This document shows positions 5,636-5,676 of a DNA stretch of 5,676 nt, piece by piece; the first letter of the stretch is position 1, and each line of letters begins with the position of its first letter. The notes below the pieces were generated by a model. The model saw only the letters and a program-made list of their open reading frames with translations. It was not told where the DNA came from and ran no database searches. The position numbers and the translations under genes are program-made. The DNA is from an uncultured Rhodanobacter sp. (GTDB taxonomy: Bacteria; Pseudomonadota; Gammaproteobacteria; Xanthomonadales; Rhodanobacteraceae), in assembly GCA_903827735.1 (NCBI GenBank), contig CAIKJM010000620.1, forward strand, positions 1 through 5,676, given 5' to 3'.

Positions 5636-5676
5636 TGATAACCGCGGCGCATCACTCGCCGAGGTTGTTATGCGCC
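5636..5676. terminator. Hairpin-forming region after the M56 gene, possible terminator (cut by window edge)
   Basis: Two mutually exclusive stems are visible. In the first, 5636-5649 pairs with 5657-5670 (core GGCG/CGCC plus AACC/GGTT, one G-A mismatch, two G-T wobbles) around a seven-base loop. In the second, GGCGCAT (5646-5652) pairs perfectly with ATGCGCC (5670-5676) and might extend past the window end. The position, 25 bases after the stop codon, suits an operon terminator. No T-run follows within the window, so Rho-independent function is unproven; it could also be a repeat or the control region of the next gene. Confidence 0.4.

Noticed and set aside
1..5676. Mobile element, CRISPR array, tRNA or rRNA
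   Set aside because: No transposase or integrase, no regularly spaced repeats, and no tRNA or rRNA-like sequence was recognised on either strand.

Overview
The window is moderately GC-rich coding DNA from a bacterial chromosome. Gene content and protein style suggest a gammaproteobacterium of the Xanthomonadales/Rhodanobacteraceae type (Dyella, Rhodanobacter or Luteibacter relatives). The main grounds are the HutG, Gor and DadA-like proteins and a BlaI/M56 pair whose peptidase carries a TonB-like C-terminus. This placement is inference; no rRNA or other taxonomic marker is present.

Layout. Positions 1-55 hold the first codons of a leftward gene for an exported protein. Its 185-base upstream gap (56-240) contains a 42-base GC-rich hairpin just before the ribosome binding site. 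Three leftward genes follow, as read from the right: a DadA-like FAD amino-acid dehydrogenase (3779-2520), glutathione reductase gor (2435-1074) and N-formylglutamate deformylase hutG (1020-241). Gaps of 84 and 53 bases would allow a loose operon, although the dadA-gor gap also holds an inverted repeat and could carry a separate promoter. From 3939 two genes run rightward and overlap by an ATGA: a BlaI/MecI-family repressor and a BlaR1-like M56 zinc metallopeptidase. A hairpin-forming stretch closes the window.

How the genes work together. The BlaI/M56 pair looks like a complete sense-and-cleave switch. A membrane metalloprotease with a periplasmic domain would trigger inactivation of the repressor, which binds palindromes at its own promoter. 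Two such palindromes lie at 3869-3906, centred 21 bp apart, with the second overlapping the predicted -35/spacer and abutting a TATAAC -10 box. The system differs from classical beta-lactam sensing in two ways: the peptidase has no penicillin-binding sensor, but a TonB-C-like domain followed by a proline-rich tail, and no beta-lactamase gene is in view. The divergent dadA-like gene starts about 90 bases from the operator and is the only visible neighbour that could share this control. The leftward genes concern amino-acid catabolism (HutG, DadA-like) and thiol redox balance (Gor); no single pathway obviously links all three.

The most interesting items are the TonB-type M56 sensor with its reversed domain order, the tandem operator between divergent genes, and the loss of the usual NADPH-phosphate arginine signature in Gor.
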